The notes: generated by a model from the letters alone, not told the origin. Positions 1-13,579 are shown, counted from the first letter of the stretch. The stretch: DNA of 64,000 nucleotides from Pezizomycotina sp. ARF18 (GCA_002224055.1 AZLU01000022.1:62001-126000), one strand, 5' to 3'. A program made the numbers and translations.

Positions 1-92
1 ACCTGCCGAGGTCGGCTGAGATTTATATTGATATCCGAACCGAAAATAGCTACGGAACCACGCGGCTATCTGAAGCACGAAATCTCGCCCCG

Positions 93-125
<33 letters not shown>

Positions 126-1113
126 CAAAACAAAAACCATGACTTAATTGAAACTCCTTTGACGTCCACGCAGACCGGATTCCCACGTTTTGTGTCTGTC
201 GAAAATTAAAGTAGAAAAATGATAATTCTCCCATTAACGACTTTCGCTACCACCCCTCGAAAAGGGCCATTATTTTTGCCTGTGCAGGCGTGTATTTACT
301 ATTTTATACTGTAGAATCATCGACTACGCTTATCTGCTTTTTTTTTTTTGACTTGAAATCAGGCAGTAATGTGAGTATGTAGTAGCAGTGTACGCGTAGC
401 AGCAGCAGCAGTAGTATTCAACAACGTATTCTGCGGAAAGATCAAAGCTAAGTGGATTCTAGCTAGGGAATGAAAACACGGATATTTAGATTGATACCGC
501 CTTCCGATTGGTTTAACAAGACCTAAAGATATAGCAATGTAATAATATAAGCCAGATTCCACAGCCTCACTTAATATTCTTTATATATTAATTATACAAC
601 TTGATATTATATATTTCTCTTTGGACGTTATTACAATCTCTTTCCTTAGGTAATCTCTTTTACGTATTTATAAATCATAATGGGTTTGCCAGATAAAGAT
701 GTTACGAGCTATATACTTAGTACGCCCGTACCGGGCAAGCCTGTGATAGCTTTATAAGCTATTCTATGCATATATTCTATATATATTAAACTGTTCGAGA
801 TATCGTATTATTAGCTTATTACGACTCGATTAATAGATTAACTCAAAGAAGATGAAATCTACTTAAGCACTCACAATAACAAAACAGTTTCTTTATAAAT
901 AGAGTCGTTCCTCCTCTCACTCTCCTAGAAAGAATCTTCCTTAGGGACTAGTCGGTTCTCAAGATAATGAAGTAGTCAATGCTAGAATGTTCTTCTCCAT
1001 AATAGAGTGAAGGGGCTTGATATTATAGAAACTCTCCTTGAGACTCACCTTAAGGGGCTCAAAAGCGGGGCTCTATAAGCCTCGCTGGGGTGTTTTGAGG
1101 CTCTGCGCTACTA
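1..1113. other. AT-rich gene-free left edge
   Basis: No convincing coding sequence is visible on either strand. There is a run of 29 A at 93-121, a short AGC-type trinucleotide stretch near 399-416, and a strongly AT-rich block at 560-900. The stretch just before 1114 presumably holds the promoter of the HET gene, but no clear element stands out. Confidence 0.6.
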
Positions 1114-4100
1114 ATGAATTCGCAAATCTCGCCATCGTATTCTACCCAGACTATCGCCAATACGTATACGGTGTATATGACTTACAGCTTAGGTAATTAT
1201 CCGTCGCTAAATGGCTTCAACTATACTTCCCACTTCTGTCGAGCGGATTATCGAGTCTTTGGCTACAAAGTTCGACCTGTGTCGCAACCGCGTGTGGAAA
1301 TAACCCAGTCTCTCGAAGCGGACGATGAGCGCCGCTCGCTCCTGAAGATTCCCGATTCCGCCAACGTAGATAAATCGGGCAAGCACCACGGCCATGAGCA
1401 GTGCACGTTTGACTTTTGCGAGCACTCGCGGCTAGATTTCACTTCTGTCGGGCAGCGCCATGAGGCCGCGGCCTGTCAGACTGGAGCTGCTCCCTGCGGC
1501 CGTGTAACCTTCGACCCAGCGCTGCTGGACAAAGCGGCGGAATCCGGAGGGTCGACGGCTTGGCTACTTGATAGGACGGATGTTATCCGTCGGCCGCAGA
1601 CTTTTATGGCGCTATCACACGTCTGGTCCGATGGAACGGGTAGCGGCGCTTAGGCGCCTGGGCAGGTTAACAGCTGCCTGTATGAGTATTTTAAGGCCAT
1701 AGCGGAGGAAATATAGCTGCGATGGAATATGGTGGGATGCCATATGCATACCAATGAGCAAAGCAGCAAGGAGCAAAGCTATTTTAAGTATGCAGAGGAA
1801 TTATGAGGATGCGAGGTTACGCTGGTAAGATACTATATGCAATGTTTCATCGCAAATTGAAGTCGAATGTGGACTTGTGCTCCTTTGTTCAAGATCTCTT
1901 TGCGCAAAGAGGATTCTGGAGAGCTTCTACCGGCTTGAGCGTACCCACAGGTTAAAGCTTTCGGGGGAGTTTTAAAAGACCACGCGTGCAAGTTGGGGCA
2001 TTGTATAAGAAAAGAGCCTCCGTACGCAGACATAGATTAACGAACTATTGTAATCTGCCGATAGGTGCACGACTGCTTCCTCCGGAGTGGGATTGGACCA
2101 CCCCTGAAATGGCCTGTTTTGCTATCACGATATCGCCGTGGTTCTCTCGCGGTTGGACGGCGTTGGAACTCGCCCGATCCCGGAAGGTTAAAATAGTCTT
2201 CAAGGGCGGAGTGCTGAAGGACCTCGACGAGGATATCCTCGCTAAAGACTCAGACGACGCTGCACCTCATTCAACTCCACATGGCGTCGCCTCCCGCGTG
2301 ATCCGAGCGCTCAGACACTGGCAAGTCACCGATATAACTCAGCTCCTTACGGTGTTGAGTCCACGGCATACTTCATGGCCCCGGGACGTGGCAATAATAT
2401 CTGCCCAGCTAGCAGGGATCAACATACGGCCGGAGCAAGCCAGCAGGACATTTACCGAGAAATATTAAAGAAAATCGGTCGCATATCGCACGGGCACCTG
2501 TTCCATAACTCGTTAACAATGGTTGATGGGTTTACGTGGTGTCCTACAAACCTATTCGATCTCGGCGCCGGCGGGACGTCATCGACGCTATATGTTGACT
2601 TTGCGGGGAATGTTACGGGCCAGTGGACCGTCCTGCCCATCGTCGATGCTTTGAAGGAGCGGTATGTATGGAAGGATACGCATCCGCTTGTGGAATCGAA
2701 GCTTTTGGATGCTTTGGCCGAGAGTCAAAGACACGTGCTCTTGCTAGACCCCGTAGATAGCGTCGTCAAGAGGCTCTAGTTGTGAAGCTGATGGCGAACG
2801 CGATCAACAGCGACCACAAGAACGGGGATGTCAAAGAGGCTAATTACATTGGACCTGTGTATTTTCATCCACCATTATCACGGGTAGACCTTGACCAGTG
2901 GCTCTCTCATAGGAGTCAAGAAACGATTATGATCGTCAGTCTACCACCCTTGCATAGTGGAGCAGTTCAAAAAGCGATACCGCGCGCGCCTGCCATCAGG
3001 GATGGCGACAAAGTCCTCGCTCTTGTAGATGAAAAAGCCAAATGGAAGGCTGCAGACACGAATGGAGATTTGCCCCTGCACCTTGCCGCACGTATCGGCA
3101 ACGCAGACGCTCTCCAGGTTTTTCTAGGCCTAGGACAAACGAACCCAGCTCGAAAGAATACCAAGACTACCTGAACAATCAAAACAGAGAAGGAAAGACT
3201 GCCCTTCATCTGGCAGTGGAGAACGGACACGAACACGCTGTTCTATTGCTTCTGAAAAGGGGGGCGATCGCTTCGCAGAAAGACGGAGACTCGTGGACCC
3301 CTTTACACTATTCAACGTGGAGGTGCTACAAAGGGATAACGGAAGGAGTCCTGGGACAACTGGACAACAATGCTGGCGTCGTACGGTCCCAAGATCGGTT
3401 CGGACGTGCTGCTTTGCACCTCGCCGCGGAAAGGGGCGACGAAGCAATGGTTGGCACCCTGGTCGATGACGGGGCAAGGCTAAATGACCCTGTTATTCCG
3501 GGCAGCTCCCTCTACATAAGGCGGCATGGGCAAATTCAGTACCTGTCATGAAAAAGCTACTACTAGTCTACCGAACACACAAAGATTACGCTCACGCAGA
3601 TGTACCGCTCGATGCGACGGATAAACGGAAAATGACGGCATTACACATCGCTTCTGAGATGGGCCACACTCAGGTGGTTGAGCTTCTCCTACAGCAAATC
3701 CCAGGGCCGAATCTGGAGATCCACGATCTAGATCAGAGAACGGCTCTGCATTTAGCTGCAACTAAAGGCCATAGAGAGATTGTGCAGCTACTACTCAAGC
3801 ACAATGCCGAAGTAGGTAGCGTAGACTCAATGGGGCAAACGCCAATGCATCTCGCGGCGGATAAAGGGCACGGTAATGTGGTATCATCGCTGCTAGAGAG
3901 AAGTTCCGCTGAACTAGAGGTTGAAAACCGAAACGGCGCAATCCCGTTACTATGCGCGGTGATGAACGGTCACGTGCGGTGGTAGATATGCTTCTGGCCT
4001 CAGTAGTCCATCATTGCTCGCTCGAAGGGGTGCAAACGGAAGGACGTTCTTGATGTGGGCGCCGAAAGAGGTCACTGCGATGTTTTGCATTCACTTCTGC

Positions 4101-5949
4101 GCACTGGCGCTAATTTAGGCGCGGTTGATCACGACGGGCAAAGTGCCTTACTAATAGCATGTGAAAATGGCCACAACGAGGTGGTCAAGGCCCTAGTCAA
4201 GGAAGGTGCGGATTTAGAGGTAAAATCCGTAGGTGAAAGGACACCCTTGCGGTGGGCGGCGGAAAAAGGGCACGCCGCGATCGCTCAGCTGCTGCTTGAC
4301 CTTGGGGCGAACACGGAAACGACAGACTCTAAAAATCAGACTCCCTTGATGGCAGCGGCACGACACGGGCACGAGGACGTCGTGAGAGTGCTTCTGGAGG
4401 CAGGGGCGGATGTTTCAGTTAAGGACTTCAATCCTGGCAGAACAGCCCTGACGTGGGCTGCGATAAACAACGACATTGAGAGTGCTCGCATGCTGCTAGA
4501 CAAAGGGGCCGATATAGATTGCGAGGATAAGTTCGAGCGGACGCCGCTCCAGCACGCCTTTTTTCGGGACGACAAGGAAACACCCGTGAACGATGCACTC
4601 GTAGAGCTTCTCCTCGAGAGAGGTGCAACTTTTCTCCCAGAGCAACGTCACAATGGAGAACTGTTACGTTACGCTGCACGCAACGGCAACGAAAAAATCG
4701 CAGGAATACTGCTTGGCAGAGGAGTTAAGTTGGAGGGAGATCTTGACTCCTTCGGCAGTAGCCATATGCCCTTGGGGATCGCAATCGAGTCGAATCAACC
4801 TGGTATGGTAGAGTTATTCTTAAAGAAGGGCGCAAATCCGCAAGAACATGACTGGCTACAAATGGCGGTGGAGGCCGGCCACGAAAAGGTAGTCGAAGTG
4901 CTCCTTGAAAATGGCGTGAAACCACATAATAAGAAGTCTGAGGGTAAGACGCTTTTATGGGCTATCGAGAAGGGTAATAAGAACATCGCGGAGCATTTGC
5001 TCCGTGCTGGAGGGGATACAAGCGCACGTTACACAGATTCGAGTGGGAACGTCGGACGGCCCTCGAGATGGCAGCGCACATTGGGGATATTTCCATGATG
5101 GAATTATTGTTCCAATATGGAGCAAAAGTTAATCTGAGGAAGAAAGAAGATAAAGAAGCTGCAGCCTTGCAAGCGGCGTTTGACGCTAGGAATGTGGCAG
5201 CCCTGGAACTTCTATTCAAAAATGGTGCAAAGTTTCATTACAGTACATTCGGTGGCAGATGCCTACAGCTAGCCTCAAAGCACGGCTGCGAAGATTTGGT
5301 CAACACGTTGCTGAAGCAAGGGCCCCCGGTAGACGTCTCGGGTAACTCAGAATCTGATGAAGACTCGACCTCTGATGAGACCGATGGTGGTGAAGATAAA
5401 GATGATGATGGCATCTCACGCACAGCTCTCTCCTGGGCCGCGGAAGCGGGTACTCTGGCCATGGTGCAAAACCTAGTCGCGGAAGGCGCCGACCTCGAGT
5501 CTAGGGACAATACCGGCCAAACACCTCTTTTCCATGCCGTTAGAAACGCTGAAATAGTCGAGTTCCTACTTACAAAAGGCGCAGATGCAAACGCTAAGGA
5601 TATCTTCGGAAGAACACCGCTGTCTCGAGCTGTAATGTATGGGTATGGAGACACGGTTACGCTCTTAACAAGTCATCGTGAAAATCCTTTAACGGTTACC
5701 CGGGAAGAGACAGGAACAGTTCATAATCGGCGAGAGAAAGAAAAAGACGAAACCAACAACGAGGATGAGGATGAGGATGAGGATGAGGATGAAGATGAGT
5801 ATGAAGATGGGGGTGAAGATGGGGGTGAAGATGAGGATGAAGATGAGGATGAGGACGAGGACGAGGATAAGGACGAGAATAAAGATTCCGACGAAGACTC
5901 CGATGAAGACTCCGATGAGGACTCTGATGAGAATTCGAATCAGGGTTAG
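1114..5949 (+). pseudogene. HET-domain protein with ankyrin repeats, frame-disrupted
   Basis: HET proteins trigger heterokaryon-incompatibility cell death in filamentous ascomycetes; ankyrin repeats would be the sensing arm. The first segment carries CTFDFCEHS, the CGRVTFDP block and FMALSHVWSDGTG, the entry motif of HET. Around 1720-1820 the core block (CDGIWWDAICIP, MQRNYEDAR) can be read, and 1986-2468 gives FAITISPWFSRGWTALEL. From about 3040 to 5690 come roughly 22 ankyrin repeats (TALHLA, GHxxVVxxLLxxGA), then an acidic tail ending at 5949. Coding sequence changes frame several times (about 1650-1830, 2440, 2780, 3170, 3550, 3985 and 5070-5100), and the HET core itself is split, with poorly matching sequence at 1825-1985. 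Start at 1114 is the first Met of the open frame; an upstream exon is possible. An intact protein would be about 1,600 residues. Because other genes here show the same kind of breaks, sequence error is a real alternative to true loss of function. Confidence 0.85.
5758..5946 (+). repeat. GAT/GAG codon repeat coding an acidic tail
   Basis: A low-complexity run of GAT, GAG, GAA and GAC codons gives Glu/Asp-rich sequence with a few Gly and Ser, ending in a decayed Asp-Ser-Asp-Glu period (5884-5935). It forms the extreme C-terminus of the HET-ankyrin gene. The reverse strand of this stretch reads as a His/Pro-rich ORF, which is a shadow. Confidence 0.8.
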
Positions 5950-6266
5950 GGCAATGCTCCTGGGGATATGCTGAGCTCCATGCGTGGGGAAAGTTCTTGG
6001 TAAGAGTCATTATATCACTCTCTAAAATATTAAGTTCTGATGGTGGTTCGTGCCCTTAGATACCTAACAATCATGTCTTGCCACCGTACATGTCCTCCGA
6101 TCTTCGAGAAGTTTATGTTACTATTAGCGATACCGTTTTCCTCTTCTTTGTTCATATTTGCCTCGAACCCTCTGGTGACGACCAATCTAGGAGAAAGATT
6201 TTAGGAAAAAGAGGTTTTACATATTCACAAAAGAGGAATTGCCTAATATTACATTTGATACACCAA
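5950..6266. other. Convergent intergenic spacer
   Basis: Lies between the 3' ends of the HET-ankyrin gene (+) and membrane protein A (-). I see no gene here; it should carry both 3' UTRs. Confidence 0.5.
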
Positions 6267-8555
6267 TTACAGTAGGAACCCTAGTATGGCCCTGAGTACC
6301 ATAAGTAGAGCCATGAACAGACCAACATTTTCGAGTAACGATGGAAAGAAATAAGTGGGATCCAAATATAGGATACGAAGCTTACCCTTTCTACCCAATC
6401 TTGCCAACAATGATACGTCTCGATCCGGGACATGCCCACCCAGGCCACATCGGTCGGGTAGTAAAGGCCTACTGTGATAAGAAAGGGTGCAACGTAAAAT
6501 AGCGAGGACGAGTCCGGATATGAGGATAGTTTTTAGTGCCCTTTTCAGCCATATTTTTTTCTTTCCCCTTAACTTTGGCTCGTTGTAGGTGGTAGTACCC
6601 ACGACATCGCCCATTCCGCTCCCGAGAAACGTACGTCCTTTTTAAACATCCGCCCAAAGAAGATACAGATAGGAAATCTAAAATCTTCCCAAAAAACCCT
6701 TATTTGAATATACAGGAGTATGAACATAAAAATAGAGCTAGTAATATGGAGTTCACAGATGACAATCAAGAACCCGCTGTCAACCCCGGCAGTTATAAGA
6801 ATCATGAAAAACGACAAAAACGAAGACAAAGTAGAGGAGCATGAGCAGTTGTACCTCTTCAAACCAAGAGAATCTGTAAAAGTCTATCTCTCTGCTGATA
6901 AATTCGTCACAGAGATATCTATATGGATTTTTCTTCAGGGCCAGAAGATTGGTGTTTTCTGAGTTACCAGATGATAGGGTCGCAAGGCTTGTCAATGAAG
7001 ACAAGTCGAATCTTGGTAAGTCTCGTACGAATATAGGAGTGTGTGCCAGATTTAATCTTCCAGAATACCCAACAGAACAAGTACTTTCGATGATGTGTGA
7101 ATGAGTGCTTTGACCGGAAAACCCTTCATCACGGCCAGTACTGCCCGGTTCACGACCACTAAGTAGTGATTTCGGGCCGTGACTAGGCGTGGAAATTCCT
7201 CCAAACAGGTAGCTGTAGCGTCCAGGCCTGCTCCGCCTAGTTGGCGGGTCAAGGAGAAATGGTTCATCTTCGTCCGGCTTCTCTACGAAATTAGAATAAT
7301 AATAGCAGGTTAGTATATATACGCGTGGCATCTTTGATAATATTCGACCGGGGATTCAGACCACAAAAGGCTTGCCAGCAAGACAAAATAGGTAGCAAAA
7401 GTAGTAAGCATGGCAGGATTTGTCCAAATCCCCAGTAGTTTTGCTGATCTGGAAGCGATAGTCTCGGGTTCTCCTGAGTTGTGCCAATTACTAGAGGTGA
7501 TCTACCGTACTCGTCACCAGCATATTCATAGTCGGGCGCCTAGCCGATATGGGAATTTCCGACATTGGCCCGGTATAAAGCAATTTGAAGCAACCCCACG
7601 CTAAAGTGAACGTGAGACCCAGGATCTAGGGATTATTATACAATTAATATAAGAACTCCTCAAATGAATCGCCAGGAGGTTAGTGAATTTCAGTACCTGA
7701 GATATCAGGGAGTTGTAAACTTCGCAGATGGTGTGAAGAAAAATGTAAACGACAAAAAGCAATTCGGTTAGAAAGCCTGCAACGATCACAAACAGCGTAA
7801 TGGCGAGCCTCTTCAACCCCCCAGTGGATCTAATTTTGGACCTTTGATTTAACCCTTTCATGATCTTCTTGAGAACGGCTTTAGGCTTGGTTCTCGTCCA
7901 TCTGGCTGCGAATTTTGAGGTTATATCGAATGTCGCAATGATCTTTGACAAGAAGCTTCCGATTAACAATGCGAGAGAAACACCCATTGTATATGCTTTA
8001 TCATTATCAAAGTATTCGCTCGTTTTACGGCCTTCAAAGCTTCGAAGTGGCATTGCACAGGCAAAGCGGAGGTGTTAAATATATCTTCCACATGATCCAC
8101 TGGCAATAGCCAGTGCACACCCGGTCGGAATCATCGCGACTACCAGCATCCCCGTGAACATAGTCATAAGTATAATCCGAAGTGTCCAAATGCGAGTATT
8201 TTTGCGCATATACTCGCGAAGGAGTGTAAGGGTTGCCAAATGCGTTGCGGAGCTAAACCAGGCTAAGCAGACTAGAAGCTGCCACTCATAAACAGTGAGA
8301 CCGCACTTTAGCTGGTAAAACCCTCCCACCAAAATCGCGGTTCCGGTTACGATCTGTTGGTCGCTAAATGATAGAATGATATTACGTAAAATATTTTTGT
8401 CTGCTTTGATACGCAAATTTTGAATGTACCACGTATAAAGGTGAGCGCTGCGGCGTCGAGGCCGTTTCGAGTGACAACTGATGGTGTTACAAAACAAAAT
8501 CTAAGAAAACCATGAGGAAGGTTAGGAAAGCAGCGCCGACAAAACTAACTAAAAC
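6267..8555 (-). CDS. Polytopic membrane protein, copy A
   Basis: Multi-pass integral membrane protein of an uncharacterised ascomycete family. Reading on the minus strand, an exon opens at 8555 after a TTTACAG acceptor with a hydrophobic segment containing SFVGAA. It continues through ILSFSDQQIVTG, VGGFYQL, LAWFSSATHLATLTLLREY (8075-8497), further hydrophobic spans (7601-8053), WGFGQILPC with a long hydrophobic run (about 7350-7480), YRFSWFEEVQLLMLLYF (6780-7331), a VFWEDFRFP loop and a last hydrophobic segment ending at 6267. Copy B at 24.3-26.6 kb matches it segment by segment, which strongly supports the gene. Introns are expected near 7480-7680. The N-terminal exon upstream of 8555 is not securely located. 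Several frame changes interrupt the frame. Substrate and function are unknown. Confidence 0.75.
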
Positions 8556-11500
8556 CTGTAAATTTGCAAGAAACTAGTTAGCATCCAAGTTCATGCATGT
8601 TACAGATATATCTAGGCAACTAGCGCTCTAATAGCCTCGCGATCAACAATTGTAACCCACTCCTATGCCGGAAATATCTGGATTCGCCTGAATTCTAAAA
8701 CTAGCCCAGTATTTAGCGCCAGTGACGTATCCGCATTTATAATATCGGCGAAGACATCAATCTGTTAGCCACACGAAGTCCGGACCTAACACATGTGTAC
8801 AATCAACCGGGATGCACATAGAAGCGCTATTACCGAAGTCCATACTACTGTTGACGTTCGTGTTATTGTTCATCTTTGCAGGATTATGCTGAGGTTCCTT
8901 AGTGGGTTTAATATGCCTTATGGAGGCTGCCGTATTCGCCTGGAACAAACGAAGGAGCACGACTTGGTACTTTTTCGCGGCGTTATAGACAAAGAATTAT
9001 TTTGGGCGGAATTGCAGGAATCGGATATGAAGAAAACATACTACGAGAAATGGGAAAATAGACTCAGAAATCAAGAATGGGAAACCACACTATATATATC
9101 CTATTCCTCCGAGGATCAACAAATGCGAACCGCGTCCCGTGGGAGAGTTGTGGTTGCAGAAAATAGGACAAGATGGAAAAACAAAGAGTTTCGTCAAAAG
9201 ATTTCTGCAGAACGAGAACGAAACGATCGTTATGAAAAGACTATTTTTATAATTGGCTTTGATTATCCGCAATACTCGTCTTACTGAAACCCTCGTTTGA
9301 TACTTGCGGTAAAAATATATATGGAAACAAGTCCATAGTTCGTAAGGCTACAGCTACGATGGTCCCTACTACACGTGGGTAAACGAGACCGAAGCAACCA
9401 AAATATGTCTATGTTCCCCTTGAAAATGATTACTACGGCGAAAAGTGAAATTCTCTGCAGGTTCAAATCGTCTCTAGCTAGACGAGGCTGAACTTACTAT
9501 CAGGATTCCGTGGCTGAAAATAGAACCGCACGGCTACCTGAAGCAAAACTTAATCTCGTCACGAGGGGGGAAACAAACGTGGTCAACATAAACAAATTCA
9601 TCTTCGTGTTCAATTTAAACAAACAAGTAGACCGGGTATATGCAATTTCCAGATCACGCGTATCAAGTACTCATGTTCCGGTTGTATATGGTGAAGTTTA
9701 ACTTGATCGAGAAGTCGAGCTTCTACTTCTAAAACGTGTTCTCCGACACGTTGAATCCCTTCCAAATTGTCTAATAATAGCGAGATGAAAACTTAGATAG
9801 CTAGCTTCTTCGCCCGTATTCTTAAACCTGAAAGGCAATGTAATTATTGGCCCGATTCTGCAGCCTTGTTTTCGTACGGCGCCAAAAAGTAAAGCAAGAT
9901 TACATGGATACAGCACATCAATAGCACTATTTTCTTACTCAAAACACAAATACAAAATGAAAAAACAAATATATATATATAATATATATACACCACGATT
10001 TTCTCGTAACTTATAAAGAAAAGAACGTAGACTATCTTTATCGGTTTCTCCACCGAAACGAATTAAACTTCTCGTAAGTATCCATATAAAATACAAGGTA
10101 TAGAGAGCTAGACCTAAGCCTAGTATTTGTAGTACATCGTAGTAAACTTATACATGTAGTAGACTAGTACGTCGTAATACACCCTACTCGATTCATACGA
10201 TTATTTCCGCGGATTGCATAATCATTGTAAATTGGCCATATACGCGCAAACTACGAATTTTTCGGGGTTCAGAGAAGTAATTATTGGAGAATTAATGCTA
10301 AGACATCGCGATACTCTCAGCTTGCATGCCGTGATTATAGCAAAAATTCAGGTATTGAGTTTTTACTACCACCTTTCGCTAATTCTTCTTCGAAAGTATA
10401 CAAGGAAAGCATTCTTCGAGTTATTTTCTGCAACGAGGATACCAGTGCTTCCTTCTGTAGTCTGTTTTTTAAGCTCTGCAACAGCTTTCTTTAATTTTCT
10501 AACAGCTTCCACGGAAATTTTACGCTTCGTCGCCCGAGATACGTTGTGTAACAATCGATATTGATAATTAACAGGGGTCTGTTGTAAACCAGGCACCGAT
10601 TGAAGGCCAAAAGCCAGAGCCGCAACCTCGGCATCTCGGTTACATTTCCAAATCCACCTAGTTTTCTGGAAGTTCGAAGCATAGTTGCGCCGCGCCCGAC
10701 TTGCTCTCAAAAGCTTTTGCCTCGATCTCGAAACGTATGCCTGCGTTAATCGCAGTGCAACTTTCGCAATTTCAAATGCTATGTGCCTATTGCTTTAATC
10801 AATGAGCTGATGACTAATGAGAGAGATTAGATGAATGTTCTGCACGATAGCGTTAATCTTCGGCTGGTAGATTTGAGATCTCGTTGTATTTCGGCAACTT
10901 ATTTGGCGTATTTTCTTTCCCGCCGGTGCCTAGGAAATCGGTTGACGTCCCGTCACAAAAAACATGGCTGATTCGTCCAGCATGATCGATGATGAAAAGA
11001 CCCTTGATATATCGATAATGCGCTTAATCTCAGTGACTTTTCTACTTGCTTAGAAAAGCCATCTCGGTGAAATTTTCTCGCCGTTTTTCCCGTTTCTTAC
11101 TAATTCGGTGTTTCCTAAAAGTCGAGATGCTTTAATCAATCGTCTTGCAAATCTCGGTTCCAGAGACTTTAGAAAGTGACACCACACATACAACTATACT
11201 GAGGATTGTCACGAAACGGTTCTGTTTCTCTCTTCTAAAAAACCCTCCGAGACCGTTATAGTCTATAAAGACACCGTCGCTCGCTCTTTCTTTCCCCTAA
11301 ACCCTGAAAAAGAATCCATCTGAAACATCCAGTCGGTATTATTTCGTCATCATCACTATCACATATCCTCGCTATCACACTTTCAAGACATCCGCCAAGA
11401 ACCCGAATACGCAAAGAAAACCGTTAGCTTAAGCTTGTATTTCACATATATTAGGTTTATATTAAGATCTCCCAACCACCCCTCGTTGAACTCATCGCGA

Positions 11501-11673
11501 AGAGGGGTACCTCGTTCATTTAAAAAGCTTGAACATCCCACTTTCCCTCCAAGAAAAACGCCACTCTTTCAGAAGACGAACACATCCTCTTCCTTTTTAC
11601 CCCTTTACCAAAACAATCGCAAATACTACTATCATCGACGCCAATAGACAATTTATCCCAATTAACCATCACG
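8556..11673. other. Gene-poor spacer, probably with the first exon of copy A
   Basis: Mostly AT-rich. The first exon of membrane protein A should lie within about 8570-8800 on the minus strand; a short open stretch there (near 8690-8760) is a candidate but not provable. The open frame at 8793-9287 (+) has biased, shadow-like composition and no recognisable motif. There is an AT dinucleotide stretch at 9966-9992, and imperfectly repeated GTAGTA-type words at 10120-10190. The region directly before 11674 is pyrimidine-rich with several CCAA/CATC words, as in fungal promoters. Confidence 0.45.
10366..10797 (-). CDS. Unrecognised basic ORF
   Basis: An open frame of about 143 codons on the minus strand runs without a stop from about 10797 to 10366; the first Met is at 10710. 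The product is basic and helix-prone (FEIAKVALRLTQAY, then RKLKKAVAELKKQ near the end). I recognise no family. It may be a decayed or partial gene; composition is more gene-like than the surrounding AT-rich DNA, but there is no independent support. Confidence 0.25.
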
Positions 11674-12744
11674 ATGTCTTCCGAAACTCCAGAAACGATG
11701 CTCTCCCTGCACATCCCCGCTACGGCGCCCCTAACCTACCTCCTCTCCCCGCTCCCCACTCCAAAATAACCTCCCCAACGCAAGTCCTAATCCGCGTCCA
11801 CGCCGCCTCCCTAAACCCAATCGACATCCTCGCCGCAAACGGCGCGATGAAAATGGTCCGCCCCGAATCCTTCCCTACAAAATCGGCTACGACCTCTCCG
11901 GCACCATCGCCCGCCGTCGGCTCCTCGGTCACAAACTGGAAGCCGGCGACGAGGTCATCGCTCGTGTGCCGCAGGAAGATAAAGGTAGCATGAGCGAGTA
12001 CATCACCACGTCGGAGACTTACATCGCGAAAAAGCCGAGTAATTTAAGTCACGTTGAGCGGCGTGTATACCGCTCGTGGATGACCTCCTACCAGGCGTTC
12101 AAAAAATGCCCCGGCGGCCTCTCGGAAAAACCGTCTTCGTGCCCGCCGCCCTCGGCGGCGCAGGCTCCCACGGCATACAAATAGCAAAACAACTCGGCGC
12201 AAAGGAAGTAATAACAACCGTCTCAACCGCGAAAATGGGCCGCGCGCAGGAACTATTCAAGGGAACAGCGGATAAAATAATAGACTACAAATATCCGACC
12301 CGTCGTCCGTTGTCCCCAAACAATCCGTCGATTTCGTGTAGATACAACGGGAACGCCGATGGAATATTTACCGATGGTGAAGAAGGACGGTACGATAATA
12401 AGCATAGCTGGTACGCGTCGGGGCGGCGATGAAGGAAGCGAACGCGTCCACGCCGTTTTATATTGTTTGGATGTTGAATTTTCTGACGAGGAAGAATGTT
12501 AACGCTGCGAAGAAGGTTGGGTTAATTGGAGTTTTATGTTTTTGAAAACGAACGGGGAGGATTTAGCGGTTCTGAGCCAGTGGGCGGAGGAAGGGAAGCT
12601 GGTTCCTGTTGTCGGGGAGGTTGTAGATTTCCAAGGCGAGGGGCGCTAGAGAAGGTTAGAGACGCGGCTGGCAGGCAAGCCGCGGCGTCGGGGCCAGGAC
12701 GGTTGCAGATTGTGTTAAGATTGCGGATTACAGAGTGTTACTAG
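11674..12744 (+). CDS. MDR-family quinone-oxidoreductase-like enzyme
   Basis: Medium-chain dehydrogenase/reductase of the zinc-independent, quinone oxidoreductase-like type, expected to use NADPH in the cytosol. The start at 11674 gives MSSETPETMLSLHIP. The N-terminal GroES-like fold shows QVLIRVHAASLNPIDI and GDEVIARVP. The Rossmann nucleotide-binding site reads GGAGSHGIQIAKQLGA, followed by VITTVSTAKM. The C-terminal part carries LNFLTRKN and LSQWAEEGKLVPVV, typical of the family, and ends with GRLQIV near the 3' end. Length of about 350 residues fits. The coding sequence changes frame about five times in 1.07 kb (around 11770, 11880, 12060, 12300-12420 and 12540), so either it is a pseudogene or the sequence holds indel errors. 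No intron is needed. The exact stop is uncertain (12744 or slightly later). Confidence 0.8.
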
Positions 12745-13579
12745 TACGGTGAAAGTAAACTTTTTGTGGGTGTAGGATATGGGACTTGTGTTTTCAGGTA
12801 TTTTAGCTTTGAGGAGCCTTGTTTCTGGTTTTTTGATAAGATCGACTAAACTCACGGATTTCCCGAGAGCGCGAGCCTAAGGGGGACCATCTGGCGGTAA
12901 TGTGTAATGAATCTCATTATTCCTTTTTATGTATTGTATGTCTTCTCGCTACCCAGTATTCTAGCAAATGTTGAATGCAGTTCCGTTGCCTATTTCCTCC
13001 GCGAGTATCTCTGCAGTTCGCGATAAACGTCGCTATTCGCAGCTTCATAAGAACCAACGCCATTGTATCATTATCTTCAGTTTCTTAATCGCGAACATCG
13101 TATAGAAGTAAGGCTTTCATTTCATTTTTGGTCATTCGTATGTTTAGTTACGTACAAGATGAACTTCGTAGAATCGTCCTAGTGACATTTAAAAATACAT
13201 GATACGAAGTGAAGCAATAAATATAGCTCATTATCATAAAAAAAAAAAAAAAGGGACAAAAAAAAAGTGTACAAGATCATGACAGGTAACGAGTGACGTG
13301 ACATAAATAAAGACAAGGGAAGATAGTATCTAAATAACGCGAGAAGCGCACGTCAGAAAAGATGCGAACGAAAAGAGAACGAAGCGCGAATAGATGCATT
13401 TACAAATGACAAAACAAGCGTAGGCACGCCATATATATACCGACCAGAAACCTCACCCCAAGAAACAAAATTACAGAACCTTTCTCTACCCCGGCAGCTC
13501 ACCTTCCATTACTCTCATTTTCTAACCGGCCTCGTCCCGTGCGGATACTTAACCGTCGGCGGCGTAATCCTAATCCGGC
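12745..13579. other. Convergent AT-rich spacer
   Basis: Between the oxidoreductase (+) and patatin (-) 3' ends. It holds A-rich runs (around 13238-13267) and no plausible gene. Composition turns GC-rich again only at about 13480, where the patatin 3' region begins. Confidence 0.5.

Noticed and set aside
5696-6010. His/Pro-rich minus-strand ORF
   Set aside because: Exact reverse of the acidic GAT/GAG codon repeat in the HET-ankyrin gene; a shadow.
8793-9287. Plus-strand ORF of 164 codons
   Set aside because: No motif, odd composition, and it overlaps the expected 5' region of membrane protein A.
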